Assembly: GCA_965208395.1 (NCBI GenBank)
Contig: CBDBON010000003.1
Span: 1,488,001 to 1,552,000 of the forward strand
Direction of reading: 5' to 3'
Source of the DNA: CBDBON01 sp965208395
Lineage (GTDB): Bacteria; Chloroflexota; Dehalococcoidia; Lucifugimonadales; CBDBON01
Length of the DNA stretch: 64,000 nucleotides
The number at the start of each line of letters is the position of its first letter. The stretch's first letter is position 1. This document shows positions 1 to 8,863 of the stretch, piece after piece. A program made the position numbers and the translations under genes. The notes under the pieces are model-generated. The model made no database searches. It saw only the letters and a list, made by a program, of their open reading frames with translations, and was not told where the DNA came from.

Positions 1-205
1 CGACCGGTACGGTCGCTCCCGCCTCGACCGCAGGATGGAAAAACCCGCTGTCGATCGCCTCCAGGTCGTAGTTGACCTTCTCCGTCTCGATCTCGGCGAT
101 CACCTCGCCCTGAGCGACCGGATCTCCCATCGACTTCGCCAGACTGGCGACCGTGCCCTCGATCATGAAGTCGCCCAGCCTCGGCATTACGATCGGTGTA
201 GCCAT
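1..205 (-). CDS. Dihydrolipoamide acyltransferase (E2), N-terminal lipoyl domain, partial
   Basis: The first 68 codons of an E2 subunit of a 2-oxoacid dehydrogenase complex; the gene runs off the left edge. The ATG at 205 opens MATPIVMPRLGD, and the lipoyl-lysine motif ETEKV lies near residue 37, preceded by the usual Gly-Glu-x-Ile-Ala-Glu-Ile strand. The lipoyl arm shuttles acyl groups from E1 to the E2 active site. It begins 9 bp after the E1 beta stop, so it is the third gene of the operon. The acyltransferase domain is outside the window, so pyruvate, acetoin and branched-chain versions cannot be told apart. Confidence 0.88.
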   Translation of the reverse strand, partial: MATPIVMPRLGDFMIEGTVASLAKSMGDPVAQGEVIAEIETEKVNYDLEAIDSGFFHPAVEAGATVPV

Positions 206-214
206 AGCTATCCC

Positions 215-1243
215 TTAGCCTAGGAGCTCCAGAGCCGCACTGACCACCTTCTCCCTGGACGGGAGGAAGCTCGCCTCCAGAGGCCGGCTGTACGGCACCG
301 GAGTGTGCGGCGCCGTGACGCGGCGGGGCGGCGCGTCGAGATAGTCGAATGCCTCCTCCGCGGCCAGCGCCGATATGTCCGATGCGACGCTGCACCGTGG
401 ATAGTCCTCGTCGACGATTACGATGCGGCGAGTCTTCTGCACCGATGTCAGGATGGCCTCGCCGTCCAGCGGAGAGACCGACAGCAGGTCGATCACCTCG
501 GCCGAATGCCCGCGGCTCTCCAGCTCCTGGGCAGCCTGCAGGCAGACGTGGGTGGTGTACCCGATTCCCACGAGCGTGATCTCGTCTCCCTCTCTGGCGG
601 TGTGCGCCTCGCCGATCGGAATGGCGTACGGCTCCTCCGGCACGTGCGGCTCGCCGCGGAACCCCATCAGCTGACGGTTGTTGAAGATGATGACCGGATC
701 GTCGTCGCGGATCGCGGAGATGAACAGCCCCTTGGCCGTGTACGGGTTGGAAGGCACCACGCATTTCAGTCCCGGAAAGTGGGCGAAGACGGAGTAGAGC
801 GTCTCCGAGTGCTGGGCCGCCGAGTTGGTGCCGGCTCCCGTCCCGGTCATGATCGTGAGCGGCACCTTGACCTTACCGCCGAACATGTAGTGTATCTTCG
901 CCGCGTTGTTGGTGATCTGGTCCGCGCACACGCCGTAGAAACCCACGTACATCAGATCCACGACCGGGCGAAGTCCAGTAGCCGCCGCGCCCACTCCCGC
1001 GCCGACGAACCCCGCCTCCGATATGGGCGTGTCGCGGATGCGCTCCGCGCCGAACCGGCCGATCAGCCCCTTGGTCAGCCTCATCGGGCCGCCCCAGGCG
1101 TCCTCCTTGCCGGGCCGTCCTGCCCCGCCGGCGACGTCCTCCCCCATCACGATGACTGACGAATCGCGCTCCATCTCCTGGCGGAGCGCTTCGTTGACCG
1201 CCTGGATGTAGCTGAGCTGTCTAACCGCTTGAGCCTGGACCAT
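215..1243 (-). CDS. 2-oxoacid dehydrogenase E1 component, beta subunit
   Basis: A 342-residue thiamine-diphosphate enzyme subunit that pairs with the adjacent E1 alpha to decarboxylate a 2-oxoacid and acylate the E2 lipoyl arm. The start MVQAQAVRQLSYIQA at 1243 is chosen because AGGAGGT lies just upstream; an in-frame ATG at 1270 has no such site. The opening Tyr-Ile-Gln-Ala-Val-Asn-Glu-Ala, the GEDVA motif near residue 36 and the C-terminal transketolase-C-like domain are typical of PdhB/AcoB/BkdB. It overlaps the end of E1 alpha by 23 bp, consistent with translational coupling. The substrate is not resolved; acetoin or pyruvate are the likeliest. Confidence 0.92.
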   Translation of the reverse strand: MVQAQAVRQLSYIQAVNEALRQEMERDSSVIVMGEDVAGGAGRPGKEDAWGGPMRLTKGLIGRFGAERIRDTPISEAGFVGAGVGAAATGLRPVVDLMYVGFYGVCADQITNNAAKIHYMFGGKVKVPLTIMTGTGAGTNSAAQHSETLYSVFAHFPGLKCVVPSNPYTAKGLFISAIRDDDPVIIFNNRQLMGFRGEPHVPEEPYAIPIGEAHTAREGDEITLVGIGYTTHVCLQAAQELESRGHSAEVIDLLSVSPLDGEAILTSVQKTRRIVIVDEDYPRCSVASDISALAAEEAFDYLDAPPRRVTAPHTPVPYSRPLEASFLPSREKVVSAALELLG

Positions 1244-2285
1244 ACTGGACCTCCTGCCCCGAAACTGCACCGGGCTCGCTGGTGGATACCATCACCTGCT
1301 CGCGCGGATAGGAGACGTATACATCGTCGAACAGCTCTTCTAACTGCGGGAAGGGGCTGTCGTTGGCGAACCTCGTGGCGACGGATACGGCTTCGACCGC
1401 CCGCCGGTCAATCTCGTCGATCTCGGCCTGCGTCGCGTGACCGCCGTCGAGGATGTAAGCCGTCAGGCCGGCAATGCAGTCCCGTTCCTGGTAGTACGCC
1501 TCCTCCTCCTCCGTCCGGTAGCCCAGCGGGTTGTCAGCCCCGAAGTGGCCCTGGTACCGGTATGTCTGGGCCTCTATCAGCGTCGGTCCGCCGCCCGCAC
1601 GGGCCCGCCTCACCGCCTCGCCGCCCACCTCGAACATCTCCAGCGCCGACTGCCCGTCGGCCAGCACCCCCGGCATGTCGTACCCGGCCGCGCGGTTCGA
1701 TACCGATGCGCCCGCGATGGCGTACTCGAACGGCGTCGACTCGGCGTACCGGTTGTTCTCACAGACGAAGATGACCGGCAGCTTCCAGATGCTCGCCAGG
1801 TTCATCGCCTCGTGCAGGCTCCCCTGGTTCGCCGCGCCGTCCCCGAAGAACACGACGCTCACCTGGTCGGTGCCCTTCACCTTGGCGCTCAGCGCGGCGC
1901 CCGTCGCCACGGGTATGTTCGACCCGACCACGCCGTTGGCGCCGAGCATCCCCTTGTTCATGTCGGCGATGTGCATCGTGCCGCCCTTGCCCTTGTTCGT
2001 CCCGTTGGCCTTGCCCAGTAGCTCGGCCAGCATCTCGTTGAGGTCCACCCCCTTGGCGATGCAGTGATGATGGCTCCGATGGGTCCCGAGCACATAGTCG
2101 TCGTCCCGCAGATGGGCGCAGATCCCCGTCGGCACCGCCTCCTGTCCGATGGAGGAGTGCATGCCGCGAAGCTTCCCGGCGTCCGCCTCCCGGCGGGACT
2201 GCTCCTCGAACCTCCTGATCGTCACCATCGTCTCATACATCCACAGGAGCCTCTCCTGGTTGAGTGTCGCATGCGTAGAGCTCAT
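1221..2285 (-). CDS. 2-oxoacid dehydrogenase E1 component, alpha subunit
   Basis: A 354-residue ThDP-binding subunit of the E1 heterotetramer. The ThDP/Mg motif GDGAANQGSLHEAMN is present, followed by PVIFVCENNRYAESTP, as in PdhA/AcoA. The start MSSTHATLNQ at 2285 has GGAGG upstream (reverse of 'cctcc' near 2292), whereas the longer ORF start at 2387 would run through the promoter. It is the first gene of the E1 alpha-E1 beta-E2 operon. An extended -10 (TGATATAAT) lies about 70 bp upstream. The acidic and Gly-rich C-terminal tail after the Pfam-type domain is not diagnostic. Confidence 0.92.
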   Translation of the reverse strand: MSSTHATLNQERLLWMYETMVTIRRFEEQSRREADAGKLRGMHSSIGQEAVPTGICAHLRDDDYVLGTHRSHHHCIAKGVDLNEMLAELLGKANGTNKGKGGTMHIADMNKGMLGANGVVGSNIPVATGAALSAKVKGTDQVSVVFFGDGAANQGSLHEAMNLASIWKLPVIFVCENNRYAESTPFEYAIAGASVSNRAAGYDMPGVLADGQSALEMFEVGGEAVRRARAGGGPTLIEAQTYRYQGHFGADNPLGYRTEEEEAYYQERDCIAGLTAYILDGGHATQAEIDEIDRRAVEAVSVATRFANDSPFPQLEELFDDVYVSYPREQVMVSTSEPGAVSGQEVQYGPGSSG

Positions 2286-2355
2286 CGCAGGCCTCCATCT
2301 GGCGGATTGGAGCTGGCGGGTCAGGCAGCGCGCCCTGCGCCGCCAGTCTGGCGCG

Positions 2356-2364
2356 ATTATATCA
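2356..2364 (-). promoter_or_regulatory. Extended -10 promoter element of the E1/E2 operon
   Basis: Read on the minus strand the sequence is TGATATAAT, a perfect extended -10 (TGnTATAAT). A -35 at 17 bp would be TGGTCA, which is weak. The same GTTG(A/C)TATAAT block precedes several other minus-strand genes here. Confidence 0.5.
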
Positions 2365-2402
2365 ACAGCCGTATCCGGTGACCACATCGCGGACGAAAGA
2401 GT

Positions 2403-2487
2403 AGCTGTTCACGTCCTGTGAGTCGAGGCGACTCCACGGTTCCACGCGAGCTACCACTCCTTACTCCCCTGGCGGGAGGTTGGGATG
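2403..2487. repeat. Dispersed intergenic repeat, copy A
   Basis: About 85 bp resembling 20,079-20,166. Both carry a block like TCACGT..(G)TGTG.GTCGAG.CGACTC, then a C-rich stretch ending in (A/C)TCC(T)TCCC(C)TGGC...GGTTGGG. The match is by eye, with scattered mismatches. It occupies the gap between the E1 promoter region and aspS; no gene is visible here. Confidence 0.45.
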
Positions 2488-2549
2488 AGAGGAACGGGAC
2501 CGTTCCCTTCAGTCCGGTGGGGAACATACCCGGCCGCGAGTCGGGACGC

Positions 2550-4346
2550 CTATTCGGGGAGGACCGCTAGGCGCAGCTCGGCAAGCTGCTCCGGATCGAT
2601 CGGCGCGGGCGCCTCGAACAGCGGGTCGACCCCGGTCTGCGTCTTCGGAAAGGCGATCACGTCGCGTATGTTCTCCGTGCCCGTCAGCGTCATGATCAGC
2701 CGGTCGATACCCGGAGCTATGCCTCCATGCGGAGGCGCTCCGTACTCCAGCGCCGTCAGTAGCTGGGCGAAGCGCTCCTCGACCTGCTCGCCCGTGTAGC
2801 CAAGCGCCCGGAAGATCCGCTCCTGAAGCTCCCGGCTGTGCACCCGGATGCTCCCGCTCGCCAGCTCCGCACCGTTGCACACCATGTCGTAGCAGTGGGC
2901 GATGACGCGCCCAGGGTCCGTCTCGATGTACTCGGCGTAACCCTCCTTCGGCATGGTGAAGGCGTGGTGCGTCGCGTCCCACCGCCCCTCCTCCTCGCTC
3001 CACTCGAACAGCGGGAAGTCGACGACGAAGGCGAATGCGAGCATGTTTGGGTCAGCCAGGCCCAGACGAGAGCCCATCTCGTGGCGCAGCGCGCTCAGCG
3101 CCACGTTCGTCGACTTGGCCGGCCCGGCGATGATGAGCACGAGGTCCCCGATCTGCGCCTCCGTCCGCTCGGCGATCGCCTTCACCTGGTCGAGCGACAG
3201 GAATCGCGAAACGGCCGAGCGGACCTGCTCCTGCGTGATCCCGTCTATGGGGCCCGGCTCTCCCGTCAGCGCCAGGGTGACCAGCCCCTGCGCCCCCCGC
3301 TCCCTGGCGAACTCCGTCAGCCGGTCCAGCTCCCTGCGCGAGTACCCGGCGCAGCCCGGCGCTCTGAATCCCTTCACGATGCCCCCGCCGGCCAGCACCG
3401 ACTGGAAGACGCGGAACTCGGTCTCCGACGCCACGTCCGACAGGTCGGCCATCTCCAGTCCGAACCTGAGGTCCGGCTTGTCCGTACCGTAGAGCTCCAT
3501 AGCCTCCGCGTAGGTCATCCTCGGGAAGGGCTTCATCAGCCACCTGTCCGGGAAGAGCGTCTCGACGAGCGACGTGTACAGCTCCTCCGCCAGCCCCAGC
3601 ACGTCGTCCTCCTCGACGAAGCTCATCTCCAGGTCGAGCTGAGTGTGCTCCACCACCCGGTCCGCGCGCGGATCCTCGTCTCGAAAGCAGCGGGCGATCT
3701 GGAAGTACCTCTCCACGCCCGACACCATCAGCAGCTGCTTGAGCTGTTGAGGGGACTGTGGGAGCGCATAGAACTGCCCCGGGTAGAGCCGGCTCGGCAC
3801 GAGAAAGTCGCGCGCGCCCTCCGGCGTGCTCTTGATCAGAATCGGCGTCTCCACCTCGAGGAATCCTCGCTGATCGAGGAAGTCCCGGATGTACTTCACC
3901 ACGCGATGGCGGAGAATGAGCGTGTCGCGCATTCCCGCTCGGCGCAGGTCGACGTAGCGGTACCGCATCCGGAGCAGCTCGTCGACCTCCTCGCCCTCGT
4001 CGTTCACGTAGAAGGGCGGCGTCTTTGACTCGTTCAGCACCGTCAGGTGGGCGGCCGCGACCTCGACGTCCCCTGTGGCCAGCTCCGGGTTCTCGGTCCC
4101 CGGCGGGCGCTCCTGCACCTCGCCGGCCACCGTCACCACCCACTCGTTGCGCAGCCTGCCCGCGGCCGCGTGCGCGTCGGGCCTGTTATCGGGGTTGAAC
4201 ACCACCTGCACGATCCCTTCCCTGTCCCTGAGATCGATGAAGGTCAGGCCGCCGTGGTCTCTGCGGCGGTGTACCCAGCCCGAGAGCGTCACTGTCTTGC
4301 CGGCGTGCTCCCGGCGGACGTCTCCACAGCTGACGGTCTTTAGCAA
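2550..4346 (-). CDS. aspS: Aspartate--tRNA ligase
   Basis: A 598-residue class II aminoacyl-tRNA synthetase, normal length for the bacterial type. The N-terminal OB-fold anticodon-binding domain begins VTLSGWVHRRRDHGG. Motif 2 is the FRDEDPRADR region, the bacterial GAD insertion follows, and motif 3 is GIAPGIDRLIM, followed by IAFPKTQTGVDPL. It charges tRNA-Asp in the cytoplasm. Whether it is discriminating (Asp only) or also charges tRNA-Asn cannot be settled from this window; look for gatCAB and asnS elsewhere. It stands alone on the minus strand. Confidence 0.97.
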   Translation of the reverse strand: MLKTVSCGDVRREHAGKTVTLSGWVHRRRDHGGLTFIDLRDREGIVQVVFNPDNRPDAHAAAGRLRNEWVVTVAGEVQERPPGTENPELATGDVEVAAAHLTVLNESKTPPFYVNDEGEEVDELLRMRYRYVDLRRAGMRDTLILRHRVVKYIRDFLDQRGFLEVETPILIKSTPEGARDFLVPSRLYPGQFYALPQSPQQLKQLLMVSGVERYFQIARCFRDEDPRADRVVEHTQLDLEMSFVEEDDVLGLAEELYTSLVETLFPDRWLMKPFPRMTYAEAMELYGTDKPDLRFGLEMADLSDVASETEFRVFQSVLAGGGIVKGFRAPGCAGYSRRELDRLTEFARERGAQGLVTLALTGEPGPIDGITQEQVRSAVSRFLSLDQVKAIAERTEAQIGDLVLIIAGPAKSTNVALSALRHEMGSRLGLADPNMLAFAFVVDFPLFEWSEEEGRWDATHHAFTMPKEGYAEYIETDPGRVIAHCYDMVCNGAELASGSIRVHSRELQERIFRALGYTGEQVEERFAQLLTALEYGAPPHGGIAPGIDRLIMTLTGTENIRDVIAFPKTQTGVDPLFEAPAPIDPEQLAELRLAVLPE

Positions 4347-4458
4347 TGCGGTACCCCCTTTGAATCTGTGCGGAGATGGTCGCGTGAGGGCCAGCGTGCG
4401 AGTAGGCGCGGGCGCCCCTCAACCCTCGCGCAGTGTACGGACCGCGGACGGCCGATGA

Positions 4459-4905
4459 TCAGACGGTGACGCCGTAGCCGCGCTTCTTGACCCCGAGGTT
4501 TACGAACGTCTCGGTGCGGCGTACCCCGGGGATCGTACCGACCTCGGTGCGAAGGAAGATGCCGAGCGACTCCGCCGACCGGAGAGCCGCCCAGGCGAAG
4601 ATATCGAATGCGCCGGTTGTGACCGAGACCCAGCTCACCTCGTCAAGATGGGCGAGCGCGTCTGCCACCTGGTCCACCCTGTCGGGATCCACTTGGACAC
4701 CGACGAGAGCCTCGGAGGCGTACCCCATACGGCCGGGGTCCAGCAGGGCGACGACGCTGATGTACCCCTCGTGGACGAGGCGTTTCAGCCGGCGGCGCAC
4801 TGTCCCCTCGCTGACGCCGACAGCCCGAGCGATACCGGCGTTGGTGGCCCGTCCATCCTCTTGGAGCATTGCGATGATCTGTTCGTCCAGTTCGTCCATC
4901 TTCAC
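4459..4905 (-). CDS. Lrp/AsnC family transcriptional regulator
   Basis: 148 residues. The N-terminal winged HTH runs from LDEQIIAMLQEDGRATNAGI through VSEGTVRRRLKRL, and a C-terminal RAM/ligand-binding domain (residues about 65-140) follows. Such proteins form dimers or octamers and control amino-acid or nitrogen genes in response to small ligands. It has its own upstream promoter (4,932-4,961) and is not in an obvious operon, so the target is unknown. Autoregulation is usual for the family and would fit the AT-rich upstream stretch. Confidence 0.92.
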   Translation of the reverse strand: MKMDELDEQIIAMLQEDGRATNAGIARAVGVSEGTVRRRLKRLVHEGYISVVALLDPGRMGYASEALVGVQVDPDRVDQVADALAHLDEVSWVSVTTGAFDIFAWAALRSAESLGIFLRTEVGTIPGVRRTETFVNLGVKKRGYGVTV

Positions 4906-4931
4906 CGTCCTGATCGTTTGGTGTCGTATAA

Positions 4932-4961
4932 ATATTATCTATGCACTACGAATTCTGTCAA
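4932..4961 (-). promoter_or_regulatory. Sigma-70-type promoter of the Lrp/AsnC gene
   Basis: On the minus strand TTGACA (4,956-4,961) and TAATAT (4,932-4,937) are separated by 18 bp in a locally AT-rich tract 27 bp upstream of the start codon. Confidence 0.6.
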
Positions 4962-4985
4962 CGAGTCGCCCGACTGGCCGGCGCT

Positions 4986-5480
4986 TCAAAACCGGTTGAT
5001 GGCCAGGTAGAAGGCGACGAACAGCGGCAGCAACCCTAATAGGGACCCGAAGAAGACCGGCCACGCCCCGCCCAGGATGGCGATGATCGACCACGCCACC
5101 AGCATCGAACCCCCCGACACGATCTTGAGCGTCCGCCCGCGCTTCCTGTTGACCGCCGCGCTGATCCCTTCGGCTATGACATATCCCATCCCCATGAGCG
5201 CAATCCAGTCGAACCAGTATATCCATCCGAGGTTTACCCGCAGCAGAGCGATGATCAGCCCACCCGCGACCGCGATCGCCAGCCCGGCGCCGATGGCCCG
5301 GGCAAGGTACGGCCCCGTCACCTCGAACGTGGGCAGCGCCCGCATCTGGGCGCACTCCCTGCACCGGATGCCGACCGGGCCATGCACCATGCACCTCGGA
5401 CAGATCGGCTCCTCGCACCTGCCGCACGCGACGCTCGTCGTGGCGTCGGCATGATTCACGCAGTGCCGTGCCGCGGTCAT
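4986..5480 (-). CDS. Small membrane protein with N-terminal B-box-like zinc finger
   Basis: 164 residues. The N-terminus has a Cys/His cluster: CVNH, CGRCEEPICPRCM and CRECA, like the B-box-type zinc finger often fused to membrane domains in Actinobacteria and Chloroflexota. After it come about four hydrophobic segments (for example AIGAGLAIAVAGGLIIALL). The start at 5,480 (MTAARHCVNHAD) is preferred because it leaves a 13-bp gap to the plsY stop; the longer start would overlap plsY. It lies downstream of plsY in the same direction. The function is unknown; a rhomboid-like fold is not supported, since no GxSx motif is visible. Confidence 0.75.
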   Translation of the reverse strand: MTAARHCVNHADATTSVACGRCEEPICPRCMVHGPVGIRCRECAQMRALPTFEVTGPYLARAIGAGLAIAVAGGLIIALLRVNLGWIYWFDWIALMGMGYVIAEGISAAVNRKRGRTLKIVSGGSMLVAWSIIAILGGAWPVFFGSLLGLLPLFVAFYLAINRF

Positions 5481-5493
5481 CGCCGGCGGACTC

Positions 5494-6171
5494 CTAGTCT
5501 CCGGCGGGCTGTCTGCCCGTCCACTGCTGCTTGCGTGGAACGTCTCTGTCCCACAGCACCCTGTAGGCGAGCACACGTGCCACCGGGTAGCCGGGATCGG
5601 GCCTCTCCCAGTTGGCCGTCAGCCGCTTGGCTGTCAGCAGCGCGCCTATCCCCAGCGTCATCACCACGATCTCAGGGGCTCCGCCGAAGACCAGTGCCAG
5701 GATGGGAAGGGCGAGCATAGACACGAGTGTCCAGAGCCCCGTCTCGTGGAAGACGACGCGGCCCGCACCCAGTATGAGCGCTATGACCAGCATCTCCTGC
5801 CACATGAAGAAGCTGAAGATCACACCGGCAGCCGTTGCGACGCCCCTGCCCCCGGTGAATAGCAGATACGGAGACCAGCTGTGCCCCGCGATGGCCGCCA
5901 GCCCGGTGGCCGCCTGTGCCGACAACGGAAGGTCGAACAGCTCGCGGGCAATCAGCACCGGCAGCGTCCCCTTGGCGAGACAGTCGAAGACCCCGACGAT
6001 GAACCCTGTCCACGGGCCCACGTGAGTCATCAGGTTTGTCGCGCCCACGTTGCCGGAGCCGTAGTCCCGGATGTCAATTCCCTTGCGGTAACGACCCACC
6101 AGGTAGGATACCGGGACGGCTCCCCACAGATAGGCCCCGGCGACCGGAAGGGCCGCGGTCAGGTCCATCAC
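5494..6171 (-). CDS. plsY: Acyl-phosphate glycerol-3-phosphate acyltransferase
   Basis: 225 residues, an integral membrane enzyme that transfers an acyl group from acyl-phosphate to glycerol-3-phosphate in the first step of phospholipid synthesis. The family signatures are visible: GSGNVGATN near residue 38, GHSWSPYLLF and GGRGVATAAGV (phosphate/acyl-phosphate binding), and several hydrophobic helices. The start MMDLTAALP lies 2 bp after the stop of the PHP gene, so the two are probably cotranscribed. The C-terminus (WERPDPGY...QPAGD) is a little longer than usual. Confidence 0.93.
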   Translation of the reverse strand: MMDLTAALPVAGAYLWGAVPVSYLVGRYRKGIDIRDYGSGNVGATNLMTHVGPWTGFIVGVFDCLAKGTLPVLIARELFDLPLSAQAATGLAAIAGHSWSPYLLFTGGRGVATAAGVIFSFFMWQEMLVIALILGAGRVVFHETGLWTLVSMLALPILALVFGGAPEIVVMTLGIGALLTAKRLTANWERPDPGYPVARVLAYRVLWDRDVPRKQQWTGRQPAGD

Positions 6172-6173
6172 CT

Positions 6174-7100
6174 CTACCGCGCACTGCCCACGGCGCTGGA
6201 GCGGCCTCGCGCCAGGCTCAGGAGGGCCTCGAAGGTCTCCATCGGTGGTCCCACCGTCCCGGGCTCCGGTTCGCCCGGATTCCCGGCGGCGTGGTAGTCG
6301 CTTCCCCCGCAGGCAATCAACCCCATCCGATCCGCCAGCGACCGGAGCTGTTCGACCACGTCGGGAGGGTAGTCTTTGTAGTACACCTCCATCCCCACCA
6401 GCCCCTTCGCCTTGAGACGCACGAGGAGCTGTTCCAGCTCCTCCGAGGCGCCGCCGTCCGGACCCTTGACCGTGTAGGTGGGGTGCGCCAGCACCGGAAG
6501 GGCGCCATTGTCCACCACGAGGCCGACCGCCTCTTCGGGAGAGAGCCGCGGCCTGCTGACGTAGGCCGGCCCGTTACGGCCCAGGTACAGATCAAAGGCC
6601 TCCTTGGGATACCGGACCACGCCCGCCTCCACCATGGTCTGTGCGATATGGGGGCGACCTATCGCGCCACCGCTGGACAGCTCGACGACGCGCTTCCAGG
6701 AGAGAGGCACGCCGAGCTCCGCCAGCCTTTCGACCATCCGCCACGCCCGCTCCTCGCGCCCCTCGCGAAAGCTGCTGAGAGTGCGCTGCAGCGCCTGGTC
6801 CCGGTGGTCGATGAAGTACCCGAGAATATGCACCTCGGTCCCGGGCATATCGGCGCTCAGCTCGATCCCCGGGATGATGGTCAGGTCCGGATACCGCCCC
6901 GCGGCCTCCAGGGCTTCGGCGATCCCCTCGGTCGAGTCGTGATCGCTGATCGATATGACCCGAAGCCCGCGCTCTCCGCACATGCGGACGAGCTCGGTGG
7001 GAGTTAGGCTCCCGTCCGAACAGGTCGTATGCAGATGAAGATCGACCGATGCGGCGGGGCCTCCCGCCTCGCTTCCGTGAGACGCCGGCCGGTTGCTCAC
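6174..7100 (-). CDS. PHP-domain phosphoesterase
   Basis: 308 residues. The N-terminal PHP metal-binding motifs are DLHLHTTCSDGSLTP and ISISDHDST, then PGIELSAD and a C-terminal GGSDYH. This pattern matches the YciV/RNase AM (3',5'-nucleotide bisphosphate phosphatase/5'-3' exoribonuclease) branch of PHP proteins. It lies between plsY and rny with 2-bp and 7-bp gaps, so it may be cotranscribed with ribonuclease Y and take part in RNA turnover; that role is inference from family and context. Histidinol-phosphatase is less likely, since no his genes are nearby. Confidence 0.85.
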   Translation of the reverse strand: MSNRPASHGSEAGGPAASVDLHLHTTCSDGSLTPTELVRMCGERGLRVISISDHDSTEGIAEALEAAGRYPDLTIIPGIELSADMPGTEVHILGYFIDHRDQALQRTLSSFREGREERAWRMVERLAELGVPLSWKRVVELSSGGAIGRPHIAQTMVEAGVVRYPKEAFDLYLGRNGPAYVSRPRLSPEEAVGLVVDNGALPVLAHPTYTVKGPDGGASEELEQLLVRLKAKGLVGMEVYYKDYPPDVVEQLRSLADRMGLIACGGSDYHAAGNPGEPEPGTVGPPMETFEALLSLARGRSSAVGSAR

Positions 7101-7107
7101 CCTTCCC

Positions 7108-8637
7108 TTAGCGGGCGTACTCGACGGTACGGCTCTCTCGGATCAGTGTGACCTTGATCTGTCCGGGATAGACGAGCGTCTCCTCGATCTTCTTCACGAC
7201 GTCCCGCGCCATCTTGGACGCGGCGGCGTCGTCCACGTCCTCGGGCCTCACCATGATCCGGACCTCTCGTCCCGCCTGGATGGCATAGCACTTCTCCACG
7301 CCGGCGAAGCCTCTCCCGACCTCCTCCAGTGCCTCGAGACGCTCGATGTAGTTCTCGACCGTGTCCTTGCGGGCGCCCGGCCTGGCGGCGCTGATCGCGT
7401 CCGCCGCCGCCACGATGTACGACTCGACCGAGCTCATGTCGTCGTCATGGTGCTCCGCGATGCAGGTGTACACCTTGGGGGAGACCTCGTACTTCGCGGC
7501 CACCTCGGCGCCGATCTCGGCGTGGGGCCCCTCGACCTCGTGGCTCAACGCCTTGCCGATGTCATGCAGGAAGCCGCCGGCACGGGCCGTCTTGACGTCT
7601 GCCCCTATGTCGGCCGCGATCATCGCAGCCAGATGGCCCACCTCTAGGCAGTGCTGAAGCACATTCTCGCCGTAGCTGTAGCGGTACTTCAGCCGCCCCA
7701 TGAGCTTGATGATCTCGGGATGGAGGCCCCGTATTCCGATGTCGAAGATCGCCTCCTCACCACTCTTCCATATGGTGGTGTCGATCTCCTTCCGGGCCCT
7801 GGCGACCATCTCCTCGATCCGCGCCGGGTGAATACGACCGTCCGTGATCAGCTTGCCCAGGGCGACCCGGGCGACCTCGCGGCGCACCGGATCAAAGCAG
7901 GATACGGTCACGGCCTCCGGTGTATCGCCGATGATCAGGTCCACGCCGGTCGTCTTCTCGATCGCGCGGATGTTGCGTCCCTCGCGCCCGATGAGACGGC
8001 CCTTCATGTCGTCGCTGGGGAGGGGTACTGTGGTAACGGTCACCTCGGAGACGACGTCGGAGGCAAGACGCTGTATCGACGTCGACAGTATCCGGCGGGC
8101 CTTCTGGTCGGCCTCCTCGCGGGCCGTCGCCTCCTTGTCTCGGTAGAGGCGGGCCAGCTCGTGCTGGATATCCTGCTCGGCCCGGTGCATCAGCAGATCC
8201 TTGGCCTCGCCGATCGATACTCCGGCTCTCTCCTCGATTACCTCCAGCTCTCTGTGTTTCAGCTGCTCTAGGTCGGCCTGGAGCAACTCGATACCCGTCT
8301 CCTTTTCGCTAAGATTCTTCTCGCGCCGCTCCAGGTTGTTTCCCCGGCGCTCGACGTTCTCCTCTTTGTTGGAGAGCCGCCGTTCTGAGCGCCGCAGCTC
8401 TGAGCGCCGCTCGCGAATTTCGGCCTCCGCGGCCGACCGGGTCTGTAACGCCTCCTCTTTGGCCTCGATGAGGATGCTTCTCTTCTGCTCTCTGGCCTCC
8501 TCTAGGACGCGCGACGCGGCCGTCTTGGCCGCTTCGTGGCGTCTGCCATGGATGAGCTTCGGTCCGATGTAGCCAACGACCGCACCTGCTATCAGGCCTC
8601 CGAGGACGGCGAGGATCGTGATAACAGTCGTTTCCAC
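7108..8637 (-). CDS. rny: Ribonuclease Y
   Basis: 509 residues, a membrane-anchored endoribonuclease that starts mRNA decay. In order: an N-terminal transmembrane helix (ITILAVLGGLIAGAVVGYI), a long charged coiled coil (about 35-190), a KH domain with GREGRNIRAIE, an HD domain with HDIGK in GGFLHDIGKALSHE, and the conserved C-terminal part ending VTLIRESRTVEYAR. The length is typical. The start is GTG. A promoter lies at 8,700-8,728 and the gene probably leads the rny-PHP-plsY-zinc finger run. Confidence 0.97.
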   Translation of the reverse strand: METTVITILAVLGGLIAGAVVGYIGPKLIHGRRHEAAKTAASRVLEEAREQKRSILIEAKEEALQTRSAAEAEIRERRSELRRSERRLSNKEENVERRGNNLERREKNLSEKETGIELLQADLEQLKHRELEVIEERAGVSIGEAKDLLMHRAEQDIQHELARLYRDKEATAREEADQKARRILSTSIQRLASDVVSEVTVTTVPLPSDDMKGRLIGREGRNIRAIEKTTGVDLIIGDTPEAVTVSCFDPVRREVARVALGKLITDGRIHPARIEEMVARARKEIDTTIWKSGEEAIFDIGIRGLHPEIIKLMGRLKYRYSYGENVLQHCLEVGHLAAMIAADIGADVKTARAGGFLHDIGKALSHEVEGPHAEIGAEVAAKYEVSPKVYTCIAEHHDDDMSSVESYIVAAADAISAARPGARKDTVENYIERLEALEEVGRGFAGVEKCYAIQAGREVRIMVRPEDVDDAAASKMARDVVKKIEETLVYPGQIKVTLIRESRTVEYAR

Positions 8638-8699
8638 GACTCACCCCCCTGTCCGTCTATTCTCAACCCTCTCTTCTTGATAGTCCTCCCGATAGCCTC

Positions 8700-8728
8700 A
8701 TACTATAGCTGGCCCAATATGGTGTCAA
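8700..8728 (-). promoter_or_regulatory. Promoter upstream of rny
   Basis: Minus-strand TTGACA (8,723-8,728), a 17-bp spacer and TAGTAT (8,700-8,705). An overlapping TATAGT would give a 15-bp spacer. Confidence 0.55.
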
Positions 8729-8863
8729 GGCAATTCGCGCCGTCCCATCGGCCTGCGCCGCGTCGTCAAGCCGTCCCCGGCGATTCGCCATTGACGCGGA
8801 CGATGACCGTTGCTACGGTGGAACCGTCCCTCCGGTCCATACTCATGCAACGGTGATCCGAAG